DNA of 64,000 bases from Alnus glutinosa (GCF_958979055.1 NC_084898.1:196001-260000); one strand, 5' to 3'. Counted from the first letter of the stretch, positions 47,046-59,669 are shown. Made by a program: numbers and translations. The notes: generated by a model from the sequence alone, not told the origin.

Positions 47046-47357
47046 GGAAAAGTACACGCACCCCTCAAACTAAGACTCAATTTGTATTGTTCCCTGAACT
47101 GAAAATTGCATTAATATCTCCCAAACTACAAAATATTTGCAATGTACCTCTTTTGTTAAGCAAAAAGATGAAAGTGCCATTAAATTTTGTTCAATAAGAC
47201 AAAAGTACCCTCCTTTTTTTTTATTATTAAGAGTATTTTTGTCATTTGAGGAACATTGCAAATTTGTTTGATAGTTTGAGAAGATATTGATGCAATATTT
47301 AGTTGGAAGAACATTGTAAATTGAGTCTTAGTTTGAAGAGGGTATGCATATTTTTCC
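47046..47357. mobile_element. Foldback MITE of about 312 bp
   Basis: The two halves are reverse complements over roughly 110 bp each. The left half has CCCCTCAAACTAAGACTCAATTT and the right half carries the complementary AAATTGAGTCTTAGTTTGAAGAGGG. Further inward, AATTGCATTAATATCT pairs with AGATATTGATGCAATAT. The outer ends are GGAAAAGTACACGCA and its approximate inverse. The target duplication is ambiguous in an A-rich context. No coding capacity. Confidence 0.82.
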
Positions 47358-47769
47358 CAAAAAAATAAAAGACATGAAACAAAAATTTTAACAGATCATA
47401 TAATATGGAGTGAGACTCTACACACTAAAAATGAATCTCCTCCCCTATCTCCCTTCTAACCTTTTCCCATCTTCAATCAGGAAGAAAAAAAAAATAAATA
47501 AATAAATAAAAAATCTCCTTCCCCTATCTGCCTTCATGGTAGATTTTCGTTTGCTGTCATATTTTAAAGTTGGGTCGATATAAACTACGCGGCCTGCAGT
47601 GGCGACGTCCCATTTACCCAATATTTTAAGCAGCTGAAATGGCACTTTCTCCTTTGTCCATCAGTGGGAGTGGCAGATACCCCCGTTTCTGAGCTCCATT
47701 ATTAAAGGACAAGTGCATCTTACTCAGGCAGTTCGATAAGGTAGACAGTTGAATTGAAGAAGGAGAGGT

Positions 47770-48738
47770 ATGGGAGCTTCAACCGATGTCTTGCGTGGCA
47801 GAAGGAAGTCGTCATCATCGAGGGGACACCACAGATTTGTGGGAGTTCGGCAAAGACCCTCCGGGAGATGGGTGGCTGAGATCAAGGACTCACTGCAAAA
47901 GGTTAGGCTCTGGCTGGGAACATTTGACTCTGCCGAGGAAGCAGCGCGAGCATATGATGCTGCTGCTCGGAGCTTACGAGGTGCCAATGCTCGCACCAAC
48001 TTCGAATTGCCACTTTCCGGATCAAACACTTGTGGTGGTGCGGCTAACCGTGTTGCCGCAGATAGTATTGAGCCCTTCTCGTTTGAGCAAGGGTGCGTGA
48101 CAGGAAAAGAAGCAGACGGGCTTCGTGATGTCCTCAAGGCCAAGCTGCTCGATGGCAAGGGACTGCGGCTGCTCCGTTCCGCTACTTGTTTGGATGCACA
48201 ATTCAGTGTTGAGGCAGCAAAGAGAGACGGAGACCCATCATCATTATCAACTACAGCCGTCATTCCTCGTGGGATTGGAATTTTGGATCCTGCACAAGTC
48301 TATCATGGTTGTTCGGATTCCAATAAGGCCGAATCTCTCCTAGATCATTACTATGCTGATCAGGATCTATCAGGTCCTGTCCAGCAGCACCAACCCTGCC
48401 AAATAACGTCGACGCCAACAAGCATGCTGTGGTTTAGTGAACCAACAAACGAGGTGCCTTGGCCCACACAGATGGACCATGCCCATGACAATGGCTTGTT
48501 TTTACCTACTACTACCACTACTGCTGCATCTATATGGCCGCTTTCTGGGGCAACCGAGTCAACCGTTAATTGGGCATATGCAGATCAGGGCGATATGGAA
48601 GTGCCAACAAATAAAAATGAAACCGAAGATATTGTCTGGTCAAACGAGCAACAAGTTGTGCACTGTGAAAACAACAGCTGGGATGGCGCAAATGGCACTT
48701 GGGATCCCCTCTTCTATGAATCCTCTGTTCTAAGGTGA
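47770..48738 (+). CDS. AP2/ERF-domain transcription factor
   Basis: Intronless 322-codon gene, as usual for ERF-subfamily genes. A single AP2/ERF DNA-binding domain spans about residues 22-81: [19 protein letters not shown], then [20 protein letters not shown], then [14 protein letters not shown]. It has the YRG and RAYD elements that bind GCC-box or DRE-like DNA. A basic stretch ([11 protein letters not shown]) precedes the domain and may be a nuclear localisation signal. The long C-terminal region is acidic and Gln/Asn/Trp-containing ([24 protein letters not shown]), plausibly an activation region. Domain style resembles the RAP2-11/ERN-like ERFs, but I would not assign an orthologue. The start at 47770 is the first in-frame ATG before the domain. 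A possible AATAAAG polyadenylation signal is near 48888. No EAR repression motif seen. Confidence 0.93.
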   Translation: MGASTDVLRGRRKSSSSRGHHRFVGVRQRPSGRWVAEIKDSLQKVRLWLGTFDSAEEAARAYDAAARSLRGANARTNFELPLSGSNTCGGAANRVAADSIEPFSFEQGCVTGKEADGLRDVLKAKLLDGKGLRLLRSATCLDAQFSVEAAKRDGDPSSLSTTAVIPRGIGILDPAQVYHGCSDSNKAESLLDHYYADQDLSGPVQQHQPCQITSTPTSMLWFSEPTNEVPWPTQMDHAHDNGLFLPTTTTTAASIWPLSGATESTVNWAYADQGDMEVPTNKNETEDIVWSNEQQVVHCENNSWDGANGTWDPLFYESSVLR

Positions 48739-50731
48739 TGTGATACGTACACACAGACACACTTATTACAAGCATGGATCGTGGTTGATGTAATTCTTTT
48801 GTGTTATAATCATTCTTTTTAAAATGGCCTAGGGAAAGAACAGATTATGTGTACTGGCCGGCCATCAACATGAAGTAATATGCTTTTAATAAAGAAGTTT
48901 TCTTTCTTCTTTCTTCTTTATTGCTTTTCAAAACTTTGAACAAGAAAAAGATTGCTTATACTTATAGTGATGTTGTATACGTGTGAAGACGAGCGATAAT
49001 GCAATTGACTTATTACCCACCCAAAAAAAAAATTGGCTAACACAAGGGCCTCCCAATTGGAAGGCGGTAATCCTAAGCCGTCCATCCACACTATGAGGAG
49101 GGTCGGAAATTTTGTACACAACCCGAAAATCTGACACTAATCCAACATGAAATTTACGAATTAGAATTTGAGGTTCTGACCCGTTGAATTAAATGAATCG
49201 GGTTAAAATTGACTTATATGTAGTCTTATACTCATGTCTCGGCTTGACCCGATAAAACAAAAAGACAAGAACTTATAATTTTGTTATATATGCTGATTCA
49301 CTTCTAAGAGTTCATTATCAATCTAACGTGGACAAGGGAAAAAAAATGCCATACCATTGGTCATCGGGTCCTTCTCACTCAAGTAGTTGCTATCAAGTAA
49401 TTTCTCCTTGTTCTTAACAAGGCATTTTATTTTTGTCCCAACTCAGAGACAAAAATGTCAGCATATAATATCGAATGATGTTTGCAAGGGGAATCCTATT
49501 GATGATCTAACCTATTAAGAAAACTCGTTATACAGTTAACAGTGATATATATATATATATATATATCATTATTGTTGGTATGACAAAATAATTTTAGGAT
49601 CCCAAAAAAGTAGAAAAAGAATAGAATAAAAATAACTGAATCACACAAGACATTATTGAGTGTGTTTTTTGGCTTAACAAGCCTACATCGACAAGGAGAG
49701 ACAACGATGAGAAAATTCACTATCAAAAGATAAAGTACAAAGAGTAGTAAAAAGAAAACTTCTTAAAATCTAAAGATTTAATACACCCAAATCTTAGTCT
49801 CAAAAAAAAAAAAAAAAAAAAAATTATTGACAAAAGAATTAGGTAAGATGGTCATACATAAAGGGGGGGGAGGGATGCATTTTGAAATATGGATTTTGTC
49901 CGGATGCATGTACATCAAATGAATCGATCATGGAAGTCCTAATCATCTCTTTTCTTTTCAATATTATCCTGTTTCTTCTTGTTGCTGCCGTTAGTTTTGT
50001 TGCTGTGACTTGAACTACTCCCACCACTACACTTCACTATACTAATTTCACTCTGACAGTGACAGAGAAACCTGCAATCACTGTATCAATTATTTATTGT
50101 TAGAATTGTTAGAATATTTGTCATGTTAAGTCGTGATTTAAGTTACCTGCATTAAAGGAATTGAAAGACCGAGGGGGGCCCTATTAGCTGCATTGAAGGA
50201 AATGTAGTACGAAGGTACAAAAGGCTTTGATAATGAATGGTCGTGGTCATTCCTCAAGGTTGTCATTCGGCATATGGAATCGTTATCTGTTATCAATGGC
50301 CAGTTCATGCTTGATAATCAGAGAAGAGCATGAGGCCTAGGGAACCTACACCAGAAAGCTCTAGACATGGACAGTCGGTATCTTTGATTATGTCACCCAT
50401 GCCTGTAGTTATGAATGAATGTACAGGGCCCCCAGAAAGTCTACTTTTCCTCTAATGAATGAAGGAAAAAGGACTTATTCCTGGCTACCCACAGTCCATG
50501 CTAGATCTAGTAGGGAAGACCGGCATTGTTGCTGTGCATGGTTCTGCTCACAAATTCATTAGAGGGTCACTGCTATATATCTCTTATTGCTCCTGCAGCA
50601 ATTAAAGATCAGCTTTTTCCATATATATATTGATAAGTTGATCAATTGAAAAAGGAATAAAAGAAAAAAAAAAAAATCAAGACTTAAACATGATCACGAG
50701 TTTTTCATACTTTCCACATTTCTCTGCGTAG
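48739..50731. other. intergenic, no gene seen
   Basis: 3' flank of the ERF gene, then AT-rich DNA with a short (TA)n tract at 49549-49567 and an A run at 49802-49822. No open frame here resembles a known family. Confidence 0.6.
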
Positions 50732-51178
50732 ATGGCATTTTACATATCCTTCAGGCAGATTGTGGAAGCTGAATCAGATTTAATCTAAGAAACTTTTAAA
50801 TCGGAGTTTGACAAATTACTACGAAGGGTTACAGGTATGTAATTGAAGAACTAATTCCATCCTGTCAACTATTTGAAGTACATAGGGAAGATTTTGACCA
50901 ATGTGAAATTGACATTCTTTTACAGGCAAGGAAGAGAATCATCAGAATCTTGAAGCAAAATATGGCAGAGAGGAGAGCTTCTCCGAAAACTCATAATGAT
51001 ATGCTTGCTGAGCTTCTAGGAAACGAAAGTACAAAATATGATCTAAGCGAAAGCAACGAGCAGATATATGATCAAGTATTTGGGATTTTGTATTCAGGTT
51101 ATGAAACTGTCTCCATTACAACGATGATGGCCATCAAGTATCTCTATGGTCATCCCAAAGCTCTTGAAGAACTTAGAG
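50732..51178 (+). pseudogene. Cytochrome P450 remnant, CYP85-like
   Basis: Two exon-like segments. 50732-50834 reads FYISFRQIVEAESDLI, a TAA stop, then ETFKSEFDKLL, with a GT donor. 50926-51178 follows an AG acceptor and reads RKRIIRILKQNMAERRAS, NDMLAELLGNES and the I-helix region ILYSGYETVSITTMMAIKYL, up to KALEELR. The arrangement and the SGYETVS block resemble plant CYP85A brassinosteroid-6-oxidases. The intervening exon, the N-terminal half, the ExxR region and the heme-binding Cys loop are all missing. Nonfunctional relic; the subfamily call is from memory of the motifs. Confidence 0.75.
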
Positions 51179-51985
51179 TGGGTCACAGTTTTTACTTATC
51201 GTGTTTTAATATTTAGCCTACTAGATTTTGAAGCTATCAAAGATGTAGCCACGTGGAATGCTACCTTCGGTTTGAAGTACCTAGTCTAGCACTTGACTGT
51301 AGCAGTGGCAGGTGCATCAAATTTCCCCGGATGAGTTGTCCAGACATCCGACCAGTGCTTTCTTCTCAGCCTTTCCAGTGTAAGATTTGACACATTGTTC
51401 TTGCTTCCCATGTTATAGATATGAGGATGCTGTTCATGCTGTTTCAAAGATGAGGTATTAGATGCTATGAACAGAGGAGGGGGAACCATGGAAGAGTATC
51501 TATTTTCCCTGCACCCCCACTCAAAAGATGCCTATAAATTACATCTAAGATACATAACCAAAAAAGCTTGACAACGTGAAGAACATTACCCAAGTAAAAC
51601 CTAGAAGAAAATTCAAATGGAAAACTCATGGCCTATATTGAAACTAGCTACAACTTTTGGGGGATGGGATCATGCATTTATGCTCCATAATTTGGTATGA
51701 CCCTGGCAAAACGATTCTCCAATAGTCTCCATGGTTGGAAAGTAACAGTCAAAAGAAAGCCAAAAGAAGGGAATAAATATTAAACTATTGTCAAAGTTGG
51801 TTGCTTAAAGCATGGATGTGATTTGAAGAATTTAATCTTGCTTTGTGCCCACTTATTCGGGATCCAGTTTATTTAAACCTACAAATGTTTGTCTCAGCTG
51901 GTGCGTTTTTGAGCATAATAATTTTGTGAAGAGTGATAGAAGAAGCCTCACTCTGCCTCCTACATTGCTGAATAGAACAGCTAAC
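51179..51985. other. intergenic between P450 relic and WAT1 gene
   Basis: Upstream region of the WAT1 gene. A minus-strand frame of 67 codons (51489-51286) was looked at but matches no family I recognise. No clear TATA assignment. Confidence 0.5.
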
Positions 51986-53933
51986 ATGAAGAGTTTTGAA
52001 GAATGGAAACCTTTTATTATAATGGTGGCAATCAATTTTGCCTTTGCTGTTGTGAATATTCTTCTCAAGAAAGTCCTTGAGGAGGGAATTAATCATTTGG
52101 TCCTTGTTACATACCGGCTGTCAATTTCTACCATGTTCTTAGCTCCAATCGGCTACTTTTTGGAAAGGTAGGAAATCCTAAAACCTCAGTTCAGCTATTT
52201 TGCTGCTTTGGAAACTCTTTATTTATTAGTCATGTTCATGCAGGATAATAGAATCAATTCATTGAGCTGAATTCTGACTTCCTGAGTATAGTAGTATCTA
52301 GGCCTATTCAGTCATAGATCTCCGAGTCACGTTTATTCTCTTTATCCCTCTTCTTTCCTTTTTCAAATTTTGAGTAACACGCTACATAAACTAAGTTTGC
52401 TTGCAGGAATAGCAGACCAAAGCTCACACTTCGTATCTTATGTTACCTCTTCTTCAGTGCAATCATCGGGTAAGTAATTAATATTCAGACAGATTCATGG
52501 ATTTACCATCTGTTTCTACAGCTAAGTAATTCTTTCCTGCAGGGCATCGCTAACACAATACTTCTTCCTTCTTGGAATTCAATACACCTCTGCTACTTTT
52601 GCATGCGCCTTCATCAACATGGTGCCCGTGATTACATTCCTAATGGCATTACCACTTGGGTATGTATGGATTATCCATTTCAAGATTTTTGAGTTATACT
52701 ACTGTACGTCTTGTGAAAAAGGAGATCACTTCCACTCTCTCTTCTGTTGGCTTCACATATTTTATACTACAGGTTGGAGACTGTGAACATAAAGTGCAGC
52801 AGCGGAAAAGCCAAAGTACTTGGTACAGTGGTGTGTGTTGCGGGTGCCTCACTATTGACACTTTACAGAGGAATGCCTTTATTTAATCACTCACAGGATC
52901 CCGCTATCCAGCTCAACTATGCCAAGAAGACAGAGAGATGGACCATCGGTTCAGTAGCTTTAGTTGTAGGAACCCTGTTTTGGTCTTCATGGTTTCTTTT
53001 ACAGTCAACTATAGGCAAGAGATACCCCTGCCAGTATTCTAGCACTGCTATTATGTCCTTCTTTGGTGCCATTCAGTCGGCTGTCTTGAGTTTGGCCACC
53101 AGCAGAAACTTTTCTGCTTGGGTTCTGAAGGGAAAAATAGAAATCATAACTGTCCTGTTTGCTGTAAGTATACCTTTCCTTTAATTCTAACGTATTTTAT
53201 GGAAATATTGGTAATGCTATCTGAAAGTATGGACTTCCTTGTCAAGTTGAGAAAAAATGGCTGCATATTGTTCAATCTGAACTTTAATTCAACATATATT
53301 TTCATGAATATATTGTTCATGGTGACCAAATATATAGTCCCCCTTTCCTTTGTATTGCTCACAAAAAAAAAAAAAAAAAAAAAAAAAAGAAGCTAAACTT
53401 TATCCTTTGTTTTCTTTCAATTAACTAAACCAGTATTATTCTGCATGACTTCTTCGTTAGTTGACGTGTGCATGAATCATTGACGCGCGCATGCAGGGCA
53501 TGATAGGATCTGGCCTGTGCTATGTGGGTATGTCGTGGTGTGTCAAGAAACGGGGTCCAGTTCTCACAGCAGCATTCAGCCCCCTCGTTCAGATAATGAC
53601 AGTCATGTTTGATATCCCCATCCTACACGAGCAACTTCATCTTGGGAGGTGATTTATTCTAATACTTTCAGAACTAGCTATATATAACTTTTTGCATTAA
53701 TACTACCTTTATATTGCTAACTTTCTTCATATTCACTCTAAATAAGCAGTTTGTTGGGATCCATCGTTGTAATTATTGGATTGTACGTTCTTCTGTGGGG
53801 TAAGAACAAGGAGATGAAGATTTGTGTAACAAAACTAGCCCAAGAAGCTGAAGGGATCAAGGAACAAGAGTCGCAGTTGCAAGTCATCGCAGTCCCTTGT
53901 GATTCACGGTGCCATTCAGGCCAAGCTGCATAA
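51986..53933 (+). CDS. WAT1-related (nodulin MtN21/EamA-type) transporter
   Basis: Complete six-exon gene: 51986-52167, 52407-52469, 52543-52659, 52773-53163, 53497-53648, 53750-53933. Borders are all GT-AG and phases match; the sum of 1089 bp gives 362 residues. The protein has two EamA repeats with about ten membrane segments. Exon 1 starts MKSFEEWKPFIIMVAINFAF. Exon 3 has FFLLGIQYTSATFACAFINM and PVITFLMALPLG. Exon 4 opens with LETVNIKCSSGKAKVLGT and has GTLFWSSWFLLQSTIGKRYP. Exon 5 reads GLCYVGMSWCVKKRGPVLTA. The hydrophilic C-tail ends SGQAA. In-frame codons upstream of 51986 exist, but the methionine at 51986 fits the family N-terminus. It is only distantly similar to the two minus-strand WAT1 genes at the left edge, so not a local tandem duplicate. 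Substrate unknown. Confidence 0.94.
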
Positions 53934-55280
53934 TGCTTTTCCATCTGCAATAACTCTCTTTTGCTCCTCCTAATTGTTATTATATATAATTACCTTCCAT
54001 TCCTTCACCTTCTCTATCTCCAAGAAAATAAAGATGAAGAAATTTTCCCCTCCAGCTGTGATTGCCAAATCTGTCCGGCCGAGAACTCCCTATCAGTGTC
54101 ATGGTCATGGAAAGTTTCTAAAATGCTAAAAAAAAAAGAAAAAAAAGAAAGAAGAAGCTCAATTTGAATATTCCACTACCATTATACGATCCTTGAAATG
54201 GAGAGGAACCATGCATTACATGGTTTAGATAGTATCTAATGATGTATATATTTTCGTCATTTAAAATTAAAGTCTAATTTAAACCAACTTTAATTGGGAA
54301 GTAACAAATTTGAACGCAATTGAGTGATACACCCTGGCCTGTTAGTCTGCCGCGTTAACAAATTGCTCATCTTAAGAATGCACTAATTATATTTGCGCAA
54401 TTATTCTAAAAGGATTAGTCAATTTATAGTTAAAGCTCCTTAAAAGCACTTAACAAAACTCAATCTCATTTAGCAAAGAAGCAAATAAAAGGAATTAGGC
54501 CAGGATAATTCATCAGTTGTATTGCATTGTATTTATAGACTTTACAGAGCATAGATTGTTACAGAAGCTAGAATTAATTAATGTGGTTACAAGTGGATAT
54601 ACAAAAACTCAGCTAACTATGTACAATTACAATTGATAAGTTATCCCAATGACAATTATCATCGATCGTGATTAGATAAAACTTGATCAGTAAGTTGTCT
54701 AGCGGAAACGCTTGAATATACTCTGATAGGAACACTTGAATGGCCTTGAAGATGATTTGCAGAAGATGCAGTAGTGGCGGCTGTATTGTTTGTCTGAAAG
54801 GCCTGAATGTGGGCTTCCGGCCATCGATCTAATCTTGTGTAGAACTTAGTACCTATATGCACACTTTTATATGTACTAATTCTTTGGGATGTCACATCTT
54901 TGATAAAATTGCAGTCAATCTTTTAATATTGTTGTTGTAGAATGTATCATATATATTAAATTACCAATGGAGAGTGAGATTTATGTTGGATATATAATTT
55001 TATTTTCCTTTTATTCCCTCCCCATGCATCAGTGTTTCTAGCTTCCTCGCCTTATAGATCTCAAAAGTTTACATGAAATGAAAGGGAAAAAAAAAAAATC
55101 TCAAACAAATAACTGAGGATAAAGTTATAGTCCTTAAAATATTGCAAGTTGCGTTAATAAATTATTTTAGGAACGACTTGACTTGGGTATGATGCAAGTC
55201 GCCTCAACGATAGTTGTTAGGACGAAATCGGTGAAAGGTGACGAAAGGTGTAATATCCTTGCAAAATATTTTGCTACATT
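53934..55280. other. intergenic, no gene seen
   Basis: 3' flank of the WAT1 gene followed by AT-rich DNA. A minus-strand frame of 78 codons (54895-54659) has no recognisable domain. The right border is the probable 8-bp target duplication of the adjacent element. Confidence 0.6.
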
Positions 55281-55820
55281 TAAGAGTGAGCAAAAACGGG
55301 CGAACTCGCCCTGCCCCGCTTCTCCCACCTTGTCCCTAAAAACATGATTTTTAGTATTTTTTTTATGGGGTATGGATTGGATTTTAACTAACCCGTGCGG
55401 GGCGGGGCGAGGCCCAAGTTTAAGTTATTTTTTCTCCGGATCCCCACCCCACCCCGCCCAGCCTCTCGTGAATAAATAAATAAATAAAAATTAAAAATCC
55501 CTAACCCTAATACACTTAACATCATGTGCCGCACCCCACACCCCCTCTCATTTTTCTTTTCTTTTCTTCGTCTTCCAAAGAATTCTCTGATTTTCTCCAA
55601 ACCTGTGCTCCTAGCAAGGGTCTGGTTTTCAAAGATGACTGAGAGCTGCTGATTTCTTGGCAGCTTCTCCATCCATTTCCTGTGTTTGTCTAAGGATGGC
55701 CTTAGAATGTGAACAGCAGGATACGCCACTGGACGCCGCTATTTGAAATCCATGCATGGAGGAAGAAGTCTACGTTCTAGGGTCGCTTTAAGACAAGTCT
55801 GGGAATTAATTTTGCAATTA

Positions 55821-56016
55821 GTGGCGTGTCAACAGTAATGTAATTTTAACATGTCACTAATTAGTAACGTGTTAAAAAGTAACACCTTACTAAAATAATT
55901 AGTAGCGTATTAAATTTGGCAAGCCACTAAATTAGTGACGTGTCTCATTGACACGCCACAATTTAGTGGCGTGTCAAATTGACAATCCACGATTTAGTGA
56001 GGTGTCAAATATTAAG

Positions 56017-56082
<66 letters not shown>

Positions 56083-57071
56083 AAAAAATTAAAAATTAAA
56101 ATGTTAGTGACGTTCAAAAATTGACAAGCTACTAAATTAGTGACGTGTCCATATGACACGCCATTAAATTGTGGCGTGTCAATGAGACCCATCACTAATT
56201 TAGTGTCGTGTCAAATGTGACACGTCACTAAATCTCATCGGCTCCCATTTCTTTCTGTTTCTCTTCTTTTCTTCATCTCTTGTAATTCCTTTGCCATTTT
56301 GTTTTTAATGTTAGGTACCTGGAGGTTGAGAGAAGGAAGCAGGGTTTTTGATTTCAGGTACACACACATGGCTTCAGGTTTTTTTTCTTCTCTTCTTCTC
56401 CTCTTTTCTTCTTCTCTTCTTTGTTAAAATGCTTGATCTATGATTCTTCCAGTAGAATTGTGCTTGTTCTAGTTTATCTCTATTTAATCTGTTTGGATTC
56501 TTCGCATATTTTGGTTGATAGCATGTAAGAATACATTTTTTTAATAAAATTTCTCCGCTCCAGACTGACTTGCTGCTATTGCATCTTTGAGTGGCTTTCA
56601 ATTTTCGAGCGAAGCAGGTATTGGTGAATTTATGGTCTTTTGTCGAGTAAAGCTGAAATTTGATTTATTTGATTGATTGTATATCTCACAATGGTGCTTC
56701 ATTGGTGGCAGGGAAGACAAGCCTTTTAGGTGCCGGTAATATTCAAAAAAGTGCCGGTAATCCCAAAAACAGAGTTGCCCATCTCATCTGTTCCGACTTC
56801 TTTCTTCTTTTTTTTTTTTTTTTTTTTTTGAATATACAATTTTAGTGACATGTTGACACTAAAAAAAAAACACACATTTTTATTGTCGACACGTCACTAA
56901 AATTTAAATTTATTTTATTTATTTTTTTATATTGAAATTTAGTAAGGTGTTAAAAATTGACACGCCACTAAATGTCAATTAGTCAATAGTGACCACCGAA
57001 TTAATGGCGTGTCAAACCACAAAAAACGTCACTAAATGTAAACCACTAAAAACAATTTTTTTTTTTTTGTA
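55821..57071. repeat. Array of about 24 dispersed TAGTGRCGTGTCAA-type motifs in both orientations
   Basis: Copies of (T)AGTGACGTGTCAA or its complement TTGACACGTCACTA cluster at 55821-56235 and 56842-57040. The left cluster has a (TA)n core (56021-56079). This resembles the subterminal repeats of CACTA-type transposons. The right boundary ends TTTTTTGTAG, similar to a CACTA terminus, but I find no matching CACTA at the left, so the class is uncertain. Confidence 0.65.
56021..56079. repeat. (TA)n microsatellite
   Basis: About 29 TA units in the centre of the left GTGTCA-repeat cluster. Confidence 0.95.
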
Positions 57072-57707
57072 GTTGAAGCAAGGAGTCCATTCTCATTTTT
57101 AGTTTGTTTGTTTGGTTTAGTTTAGTGTTTGGTTGTTGCAAAAATCGTTGATTTGTTTTATATATTGTTTGTGATTTCTCTATGATTTGTTTGGTTCGTG
57201 ATAAAATTTGGCTTTAGTTTCTCATTTTCATGTTTCTAAATCTAGGCTTTCTTTAGAACCCACCCCACTCCGCACAACCTGCACCCCCCGCTCCGCATCA
57301 TCCCGCACCTCACGAATTCTCTCTTTTTTCGTGTGATTTGCAAGTGTAATTTTCACCCCCCACAGAAGTGTAGGATGGGGCCAAAAAAGGGAAAAAACCG
57401 CCTTCCTTCCGCTCGCCTCATGCTCACCCCTAGCTACGTCAACTGAATTATCGCGTCAACAAATTTAGGTTGCCTCATGAGCCCGAGAATGCCCAAAGCA
57501 AAAGCCCAGTCCACAAAACTAATTTTCTTTTTTTATTATCTTTGAGTATATAGAGTAGATATATATATATATATGCTTAACAACAAAGACAGTACACACA
57601 AAACATACTCTTAAATAGTAAAGCAGTTATTTGTAGATAATTAAATTAAGCTTCTTCAGCCCTCCTTGTTTATATCATCTGGATTTTGATTATTCATGAG
57701 CTCGATC

Positions 57708-58193
57708 TCAGTCAGAATGGTCGGGGGTATGGTCGCTTTTCAGGTTTTCCTTGTCTCTTTTCTTTTCCAGCTTCTTTCCGCGCTTGTCTGGCTTATGGCC
57801 TTTTCTCTCAAAGAAGTCGGAGATGTCCAAATGAACACCCGGGTCGTTGCTTTTGTAGTTGCCACCCATCATGATCGAGTTGTTGATGGCTTGGAAATTG
57901 CTGTTCACGTAGGTGCTCAGCGGCTCAGGCTCCCCAAATGAAAACCCATGATCAGCAGGATTGGGTTTCTCGTCCAGCTCACTTCGCATGGTGGCTCCAG
58001 TGTTGGTTCCAGCAAGCGTGATGATTCTTACACCATGATCATCATCTAGATCATCCTCATCCTGCAAATTGCTCGAACCTGATTTGTGAAGATCTGAAAC
58101 GCGGTGAGTCATGGCAGTGACCATATCTTTGATTTCACGGTCAAGTTGCTTGCGCTTCTCGCTTTCATTTGGCTTAACTGATTCAGAGTCCAT
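57708..58193 (-). CDS. Conserved plant protein of unknown function
   Basis: Single-exon, 161-codon gene. The protein is hydrophilic with no membrane segment or signal peptide. The N-terminus is charged (SEKRKQLDREIKDMV, possible short helix). It is followed by an acidic run (QDEDDLDDDHG), then RIITLAGTNTGATMRSELDE and LSTYVNSNFQAINNSIM, and a lysine-rich tail (KKLEKKRDKE). I recall small plant proteins with the ITLAGxNxGATMRSE and NSNFQAINNSI blocks, all uncharacterised. A TATATATAAA element on the minus strand at about 58271-58280, roughly 80 bp upstream of the ATG, supports the start. The composition and conserved-looking blocks make this a real gene; no function can be offered. Confidence 0.8.
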   Translation of the reverse strand: MDSESVKPNESEKRKQLDREIKDMVTAMTHRVSDLHKSGSSNLQDEDDLDDDHGVRIITLAGTNTGATMRSELDEKPNPADHGFSFGEPEPLSTYVNSNFQAINNSIMMGGNYKSNDPGVHLDISDFFERKGHKPDKRGKKLEKKRDKENLKSDHTPDHSD

Positions 58194-59497
58194 GATGTTG
58201 TGTGGAGATAGAAGATCGGGGAAGGTGTATGGCTATGGCTATGTACAGAAAGTTGGAGTGGGAACTTGGTTTATATATAGATAAGAGGAGGTGTACGTAC
58301 GTAGGAGCTAGCTTCTGATGATCATCTGTTTATTGGAATAAAGGAAGGTGATGGGTACGTTGCTTACATGGCAATGCAGGGATTTGATTTATTCTGTTCC
58401 AAAAGAGAAGGATTACTTGACAATGGGTTTTCCCTGCTACTGCACACAAATGCTTTTGTGACTCTTAAGCTCTTGGTTTATTTGGAAGCTTTGGAGGCCG
58501 GGAAAGAATCATCCTCATATATATATATATATATATATGATTTAGTGAAAAGAGAGCTTCCCTCTTTCCCTTTTGGCACATAATTACCAGTTTCATTAAT
58601 TGGTAAAGAAAATGAGGGGACAAAGAAGAAGAGAAAGAAACATGGAGAGTACTAGAAGAAGGCCGATCCAGTTCCCAAACCATTTTCTCTAATTTGGGTA
58701 GATAATGGGAGAGTTTATATTATTAACGAGGACGTTAATATGCATCTTGAATGACGTTGCTATCGGTAATAAAGGAAGAATGGCTTATTAAATCAAGTAA
58801 AAAAGATGCCATCCTTGCCAAAATCAGAAAATGACACAAATGGATGCCTCTAGGCCAGCCTGGTTTCCGTAAAACAGGATCAAATTAATGCTTCAAGAAA
58901 CCTAAAATTTTTTATTTTTTTTATTAGTTTTAACGAGGCACGAATATTAATTATACAAATAATTAAATTTATTATTTTGTCGATTTAATAATTTATCCCT
59001 TATTTTAATTAAAATAATTCATGTATTAAAATTTATTTATTGAAAAATGAGTTTGAGTCAACATTAAAAAATTAATTATAAAGTTAAAAATAATTAAATT
59101 TATTAAACTTTTATAAAACGATAATTTAATAGGAGCTGAGTTGCTTTTATTAATATTATTAATCCATGCCTTTTTCATTACACCCACTCGAAAATGTTAT
59201 CCTGGGCTTTTTAATTAGGTGGTGCAATGATGCGCCTGATCCGGTCCAATACTGAAATAAGAGAAGAGAGGCCCAATAAGGCCCATTTGTTTGGACAAAC
59301 TTGAAATTTTTTTCTTATAAAAGAGTAATGTTACTATTCACACTAATTTATCCCATTTATTTTATACTAACTAACGTAACTAACATCATAAAGGAATGTG
59401 ATCATTTCTATTTTATGGTCAGAATTTAGAGTTGATGCAACTAACGGAATACATAAAGTCAATATTGAAACGCCTTTAATTTTTTTTTTTTTTTTCA

Positions 59498-59669
59498 ATA
59501 ATGTATAATTATGTACACCGATAGATTCATTAACTTTAAATGGAGAGAATCATTGTCCAATGAAAAATCACTTAAAATGCACTATAATGTATATTCATGT
59601 ACACTAGTTAATCCACTAACTCTAAATGGAGAGAATTCTTATCCACTGAAAAATCACTTAAAACGCACT
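59498..59669. repeat. 86-bp tandem duplication
   Basis: Two imperfect units share ATAATGTATA, AAATGGAGAGAAT and TGAAAAATCACTTAAAA. Confidence 0.88.

Larger units (their letters stand above)
55281..57432. mobile_element. hAT-like element of about 2.15 kb
   Basis: The ends are imperfect inverted repeats: TAAGAGTGAGCA (left) and TAGGGGTGAGCA (reverse complement of right). Next to them is GC-rich subterminal sequence (GCGGGGCGGGGCG left, GGGTGAGC/CCGC right). A probable degenerate 8-bp duplication GCTACATT/GCTACGTC flanks it. No transposase frame. A block of many short GTGTCA-type repeats (55821-57071) lies inside and may be a separate nested element. Confidence 0.6.

Noticed and set aside
51286..51489. 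Minus-strand 67-codon frame upstream of the WAT1 gene
   Set aside because: No family match, no splice context, short length.
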